In this document: positions 6,173-8,342 of the stretch, piece after piece
How positions within the stretch are numbered: position 1 is the first letter of the stretch
Layout of the letters: the number at the start of each line of letters is the position of its first letter
From: JBOFSR01 sp051651645
Lineage (GTDB): Bacteria > Spirochaetota > Spirochaetia > Treponematales > Treponemataceae
Assembly (NCBI GenBank): GCA_051651645.1
Contig: JBOFSR010000144.1
Coordinates: 1-8,342, forward strand
Reading direction: 5' to 3'
Length of the DNA stretch: 8,342 nt
The notes under the pieces: model-generated
The model's input: only the letters and a program-made list of their open reading frames with translations
Databases searched by the model: none
What the model was told of the DNA's origin: nothing
Position numbers and translations under genes: made by a program

Positions 6173-6201
6173 TTGCTTTTTTAATTGCTTTGCAGTATAT
6201 T
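6173..6201 (+). promoter_or_regulatory. Likely promoter of the arsR-arsP operon
   Basis: TTGCTT (6173-6178, 3 of 6 consensus), 17-bp spacer, TATATT (6196-6201, 5 of 6). The expected transcription start near 6208 falls inside the palindromic operator, a classic arrangement for repression. This leaves a leader of about 24 nt containing a GAGG ribosome binding site at 6223-6226. Confidence 0.5.
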
Positions 6202-6202
6202 T

Positions 6203-6222
6203 ATATCAAAATATTTTGATAT
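6203..6222. promoter_or_regulatory. Perfect 20-bp palindrome, probable ArsR operator
   Basis: The sequence ATATCAAAATATTTTGATAT is fully self-complementary. It abuts the putative -10 (ends 6201) and lies 10 bp before the arsR start codon. ArsR/SmtB repressors bind imperfect 12-2-12 type A-T-rich palindromes beside their own promoters, so autoregulation is the natural reading. Binding itself is inferred from position and symmetry. Confidence 0.75.
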
Positions 6223-6231
6223 GAGGTTGAT

Positions 6232-6507
6232 GTGTATTTATCGAAGGCGGAAACGGCAAAAATTTTTAAGGCATTTTGCGATGAAAAGCGATTGCTCATT
6301 ATTGAGCTTTTGCAATCGGGGGAAAAATGTGCGTGCGATTTAATTGAGGAGACGGGGATTGCTCAGTCGGCGTTGTCGTATCACATGAAAATTTTATGCG
6401 ATGCAGGAATTGTAACTGCCCGACACAGCGGCAAATGGATGTATTACACATTGGGCGAGAATTCTTTCAAAAAGGCGATTGCCATTCTTGAAAGTTTTTC
6501 AAAATAG
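6232..6507 (+). CDS. arsR: ArsR/SmtB-family metalloregulatory repressor
   Basis: A 91-residue winged-helix DNA-binding repressor, typical for the family. The sensor box GEKCACDL (30-37) corresponds to the ELCVCDL box of arsenite-sensing ArsR, giving Cys33 and Cys35 in a Cys-X-Cys pair at the start of helix alpha3. The third Cys of the E. coli site is replaced by Leu37; Cys16 or Cys56 could complete a trigonal site. The recognition helix is AQSALSYHMKIL (44-55), and the wing includes RHSGKWMYYTL (64-74). The start is GTG at 6232: GAGG at 6223-6226 is 5 nt upstream and a stop codon lies in frame at 6217-6219, so no earlier start exists. It should repress itself and the permease and release DNA on binding a thiophilic metalloid or metal; which one is not decided by the sequence. 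Confidence 0.9.
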   Translation: MYLSKAETAKIFKAFCDEKRLLIIELLQSGEKCACDLIEETGIAQSALSYHMKILCDAGIVTARHSGKWMYYTLGENSFKKAIAILESFSK

Positions 6508-6556
6508 TATAAAAAGAGTGGGCGGAATTTATCAGCTCAAAAAAAGTGGGGTTAAA

Positions 6557-7573
6557 ATGTTTGAAGCAATGGGGATTTTTATTCAGGAGCAAATTCTTGG
6601 CATGAAATGGCTTAACGATGTAATTGGTATGGTGCTATCATACTTTGGAATGGATATTTTTGGGCGTTTTGGTGCGAGTGTTCATTTTTTTATTTATGAT
6701 GTGATAAAGATTTTGGTGTTGCTTTCGGTATTAATTTTTGGTATTTCGTACATCCAAAGTTTTTTTCCGCCTGAAAGAACGCGAAAAATTGTAAGCCGAT
6801 TTAATGGCACGCTTGCAAATATTTTTGCAGCTCTTTTAGGTACGGTTACGCCATTTTGTTCATGCTCGTCAATTCCTCTTTTTATTGGCTTTACGGGAGC
6901 GGGCATTCCAATTGGGGCTTCTTTTTCATTTTTAATCTCATCGCCTTTAGTTGATTTGGGGGCTTTTATTTTATTGACAAGCATTTTCGGTATAAAAACT
7001 GCAGCGATTTATGTTGTTGTGGGGCTTATTCTTGCAGTGATTGGCGGAACTCTTATTGAAAAACTTGGATTTTCAAAATATGTTGAGGATTATATTTTAG
7101 AAATGCAAAATATGCAAAGCGTTAATCTTGAAAGCCCTCATTTAAATTTTAAAGATCGTCTTGTGTATTCCGCTGAGCAAGTGGGCGATATTGTACGGCG
7201 AGTTTTTTGGTACGTGATTATTGGCGTTGGAATTGGGGCTCTGATTCACAACTGGATTCCGCAAGAAATCATTGAAAATGTGCTTGGTAAAAATAATCGT
7301 GCATCCGTTTTTCTTGCCACCCTTGTTGGCATTCCCTTATATGCGGATATTTTTGGAACCATTCCCATTGCACAGGCATTGTTCACAAAGGGAGTTGGGA
7401 TTGGAACGACATTGTCATTTATGATGGCGGTTACGGCACTGTCATTACCGTCTCTTATTTTACTTCGTAAAGCAGTCAAAGCACAGCTCTTAGTTTTTTT
7501 TGTTAGCTATATAACAGTAGGAATTATCGCCATTGGTTATTTTTTTAACGCCATTCAGTTTTTACTGGTGTAG
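6557..7573 (+). CDS. arsP: ArsP/DUF318-type permease (probable metalloid or metal efflux)
   Basis: A 338-residue polytopic membrane protein with about 8-10 hydrophobic segments. The family hallmark TPFCSCSSIPLFIGF (98-112) carries Cys101 and Cys103 in a membrane-embedded CSCS motif, followed by GAGIPIGASFSFLISSPLVD (115-133). The second half repeats the theme with GIPLYADIFGTIPIAQAL (258-275) and ALSLPSLILLRKAV (294-307). This is the ArsP_1 permease family. Campylobacter ArsP exports trivalent organoarsenicals, while other members have been linked to Cu/Zn export, so the substrate is open. Linkage to an ArsR with a Cys-X-Cys sensor favours a thiophilic substrate. The ATG at 6557 has GTGGGG at 6546-6551, 5 nt away, and follows arsR by 49 nt. 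A TTG at 6479 inside arsR would add a 26-residue polar leader and is unlikely. Confidence 0.87.
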   Translation: MFEAMGIFIQEQILGMKWLNDVIGMVLSYFGMDIFGRFGASVHFFIYDVIKILVLLSVLIFGISYIQSFFPPERTRKIVSRFNGTLANIFAALLGTVTPFCSCSSIPLFIGFTGAGIPIGASFSFLISSPLVDLGAFILLTSIFGIKTAAIYVVVGLILAVIGGTLIEKLGFSKYVEDYILEMQNMQSVNLESPHLNFKDRLVYSAEQVGDIVRRVFWYVIIGVGIGALIHNWIPQEIIENVLGKNNRASVFLATLVGIPLYADIFGTIPIAQALFTKGVGIGTTLSFMMAVTALSLPSLILLRKAVKAQLLVFFVSYITVGIIAIGYFFNAIQFLLV

Positions 7574-7604
7574 CGGGAAAAATTATATTTACAAGAAACA
7601 GTAA

Positions 7605-8066
7605 TTACCTACCAAAAATTTGTTTTCTGTATTGTAAGCCTGTAGGAGTGGTCGCAAGTCCACCGAGTGCTGTTTCTTTGTATTTTTTTTGCATGTCGTT
7701 GCCAATTTCAGCCATTGCTTGAATTACTTCATCAACGGGAATGTAACTTTGAACGCCTGCAAGAGCCATTTCTGCTGATGAAAAGGCAATCATTGCACCT
7801 GCAATATTTCGCTTGATGCACGGAATTTCTACCAATCCTGCAACAGGATCGCACACAAGTCCAAGCTGATTTTTAAGGGCGATTGCAACAGGATCGCACA
7901 CAAGTCCAAGCTGATTTTTAAGGGCGATTGCAACGGCGTGAGCACACATAGTTGGCGTTCCCCAAGCAATTTCTACAATTTTTGCTGCTGCCGTTGCTGT
8001 AATATCTTCACTAAAACACAAAACTATTTTATTAATTTTATATGTACTTAATCTACTGAATTTCAT
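7605..8066 (-). pseudogene. sdaAA: Truncated L-serine dehydratase alpha chain fused to an IS1595-type transposase N-terminus
   Basis: An open frame of 153 codons that is not a natural gene. From about residue 31 it matches the C-terminal part of the [4Fe-4S] L-serine dehydratase alpha domain: VEIAWGTP, CAHAVAIALKNQLGLVCDPV, then AGLVEIPCIKRNIAGAM and SAEMALAGVQSYIPVDEVI, ending in ETALGGLATTPTGLQ. Cys72 and Cys83 keep the spacing expected of cluster ligands, but the N-terminal half with the first cluster Cys is gone (intact alpha chains are about 290 residues). Residues 46-60 and 61-75 are an exact duplication of AIALKNQLGLVCDPV. Residues 1-30 (RLSTYKINKIVLCFSEDITA and neighbours) instead resemble the start of IS1595-family transposases, with an AAGGTG Shine-Dalgarno 7 nt before the ATG. 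The product cannot convert serine to pyruvate and ammonia. Convergent with arsP, 31 nt away. Confidence 0.85.
7840..7929. repeat. Perfect 45-bp tandem duplication inside the serine dehydratase remnant
   Basis: Units 7840-7884 and 7885-7929 are identical, and identity continues for GCAAC beyond the second unit. TGCAAC occurs at 7839-7844, 7884-7889 and 7929-7934, exactly one period apart. This suggests slippage between 6-bp direct repeats that flanked the original single unit. The unit is in frame and adds 15 residues. Confidence 0.97.
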
Positions 8067-8108
8067 TTGCTTACACCTTATTTGTTTTTTAGGTGCTAGT
8101 CAAAAACC
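7977..8108 (-). mobile_element. Probable left end of an IS1595-type element (5' fragment)
   Basis: The 30-codon start at 8066-7977 has the pattern RLxxxxINKIVxxFxxDITATxAAKI seen at the N-terminus of IS1595-type transposases, just before their NRNT helix. The helix is missing because the sequence turns into serine dehydratase. Upstream, the minus strand reads GGTTTTTGACTAGCACC from 8108, a candidate terminal inverted repeat. It shares only scattered bases with the element end at 199-215, so the two fragments probably come from different elements. Family recognition from 30 residues is from memory and moderate; the outer boundary is a guess. Confidence 0.5.
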
Positions 8109-8342
8109 TAATTTATTTGTATAGTCAAGAGCTTCTTTCTCTAACATTTTTTTTTAATTAGGTATGAGGTCACTTAAATATTTTCTATTGCCCAATGCAT
8201 TAAAATCGAGCCAATGACCAGCTTCATGAAAGAAGGTTATCATATTTTTTGAAAATCCTAACTTAGAAGATTCTTTTCTTGGTTTATTGATATTTAAATG
8301 AATTTTGTTATCCATGGGGTCATAGTAACCACCAGTTTTAGT
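8100..8342 (-). pseudogene. Phage-type HExxH metallopeptidase, C-terminal fragment with premature stop
   Basis: The frame enters from the right edge: GGYYDPMDNKIHLNINKPR, then MITFFHEAGHWLDF and GNRKYLSDLIPN, then TAA at 8154-8156. HEAGH is a zinc-peptidase HExxH motif. The GGYYxPxxNxIxxNIN...TFHExGHxxD arrangement resembles the zincin-like domain in phage minor head/SPP1 gp7-like and related toxin-type proteins. After the TAA the same frame continues KKMLEKEALDYTNKLGF to a TGA at 8100-8102. This reads like the rest of a helical tail, so the TAA is probably a nonsense mutation, although natural termination there cannot be excluded. The last residues merge into the putative IS end, so the gene may be interrupted by it. 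The 5' part is outside the window. Confidence 0.6.

Noticed and set aside
6479..6556. TTG start at 6479 for the ArsP-like permease
   Set aside because: It lies inside arsR in another frame and has no Shine-Dalgarno. The ATG at 6557 has GTGGGG 5 nt upstream and fits the family's N-terminus.
7840..7929. CRISPR-like array
   Set aside because: Two contiguous 45-bp units with no spacers, in frame inside a coding remnant: a simple tandem duplication.
8089..8111. Inverted repeat TTAGGT/ACCTAA as a terminator
   Set aside because: Only 6 bp with an 11-nt loop and no T tract in a useful direction; it overlaps the possible IS end.

Overview
The window is AT-rich chromosomal DNA from a bacterium. A treponeme-like spirochaete is my best guess, because of the low G+C, the short lipobox lipoprotein, the YfcE-type phosphoesterase and the LapA-like membrane protein. 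That is an inference from protein character; no rRNA or tRNA is present to prove it. It looks like ordinary housekeeping and transport genes between two patches of decayed mobile DNA.

Layout. At 1-215 lies the 3' end of an IS1595-family insertion sequence whose transposase carries an in-frame TGA. From 352 to 1995 (minus) is a Na+/phosphate cotransporter with a C-terminal PhoU-like region. It is divergent from a two-gene plus-strand operon: a lipoprotein of unknown function (2058-2759) and a metallophosphoesterase (2762-3442). Convergent with that operon is a minus-strand pair: a LapA-domain membrane protein (4902-5168) followed by a DASS/SLC13-type transporter (3458-4888). An intergenic stretch at 5169-5412 holds a structured, more G+C-rich, possibly dispersed repeat. 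Next come a GNAT acetyltransferase (5413-6081, minus) and, divergent from it, an arsR-arsP-like operon (6232-7573, plus) with a perfect 20-bp palindromic operator. The right edge (7605-8342, minus) is wreckage: the C-terminal part of L-serine dehydratase alpha, with a perfect in-frame 45-bp tandem duplication, is fused in frame to what looks like the first 30 codons of an IS1595-type transposase. Upstream of that is the tail of a phage-type HExxH metallopeptidase interrupted by a stop codon.

How the genes work together. Only two groups show functional logic. The ArsR repressor (Cys-X-Cys sensor) probably controls the ArsP-like efflux permease through the palindrome. The lipoprotein and the phosphoesterase are translationally close, but their link is unknown. 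The other genes look independent.

The most unexpected regular pattern concerns translation starts. Four promoter-proximal genes (1995 minus, 2058 plus, 5168 minus, 6081 minus) have a plausible -35/-10 pair with a 17-bp spacer, and the -10 ends only 5-6 nt before the ATG with no Shine-Dalgarno sequence. The operon-internal genes at 2762 and 6557 and the operator-controlled arsR do have Shine-Dalgarno-like sequences. This points to leaderless mRNAs. I see no clear sign of a wholly new defence or metabolic system.
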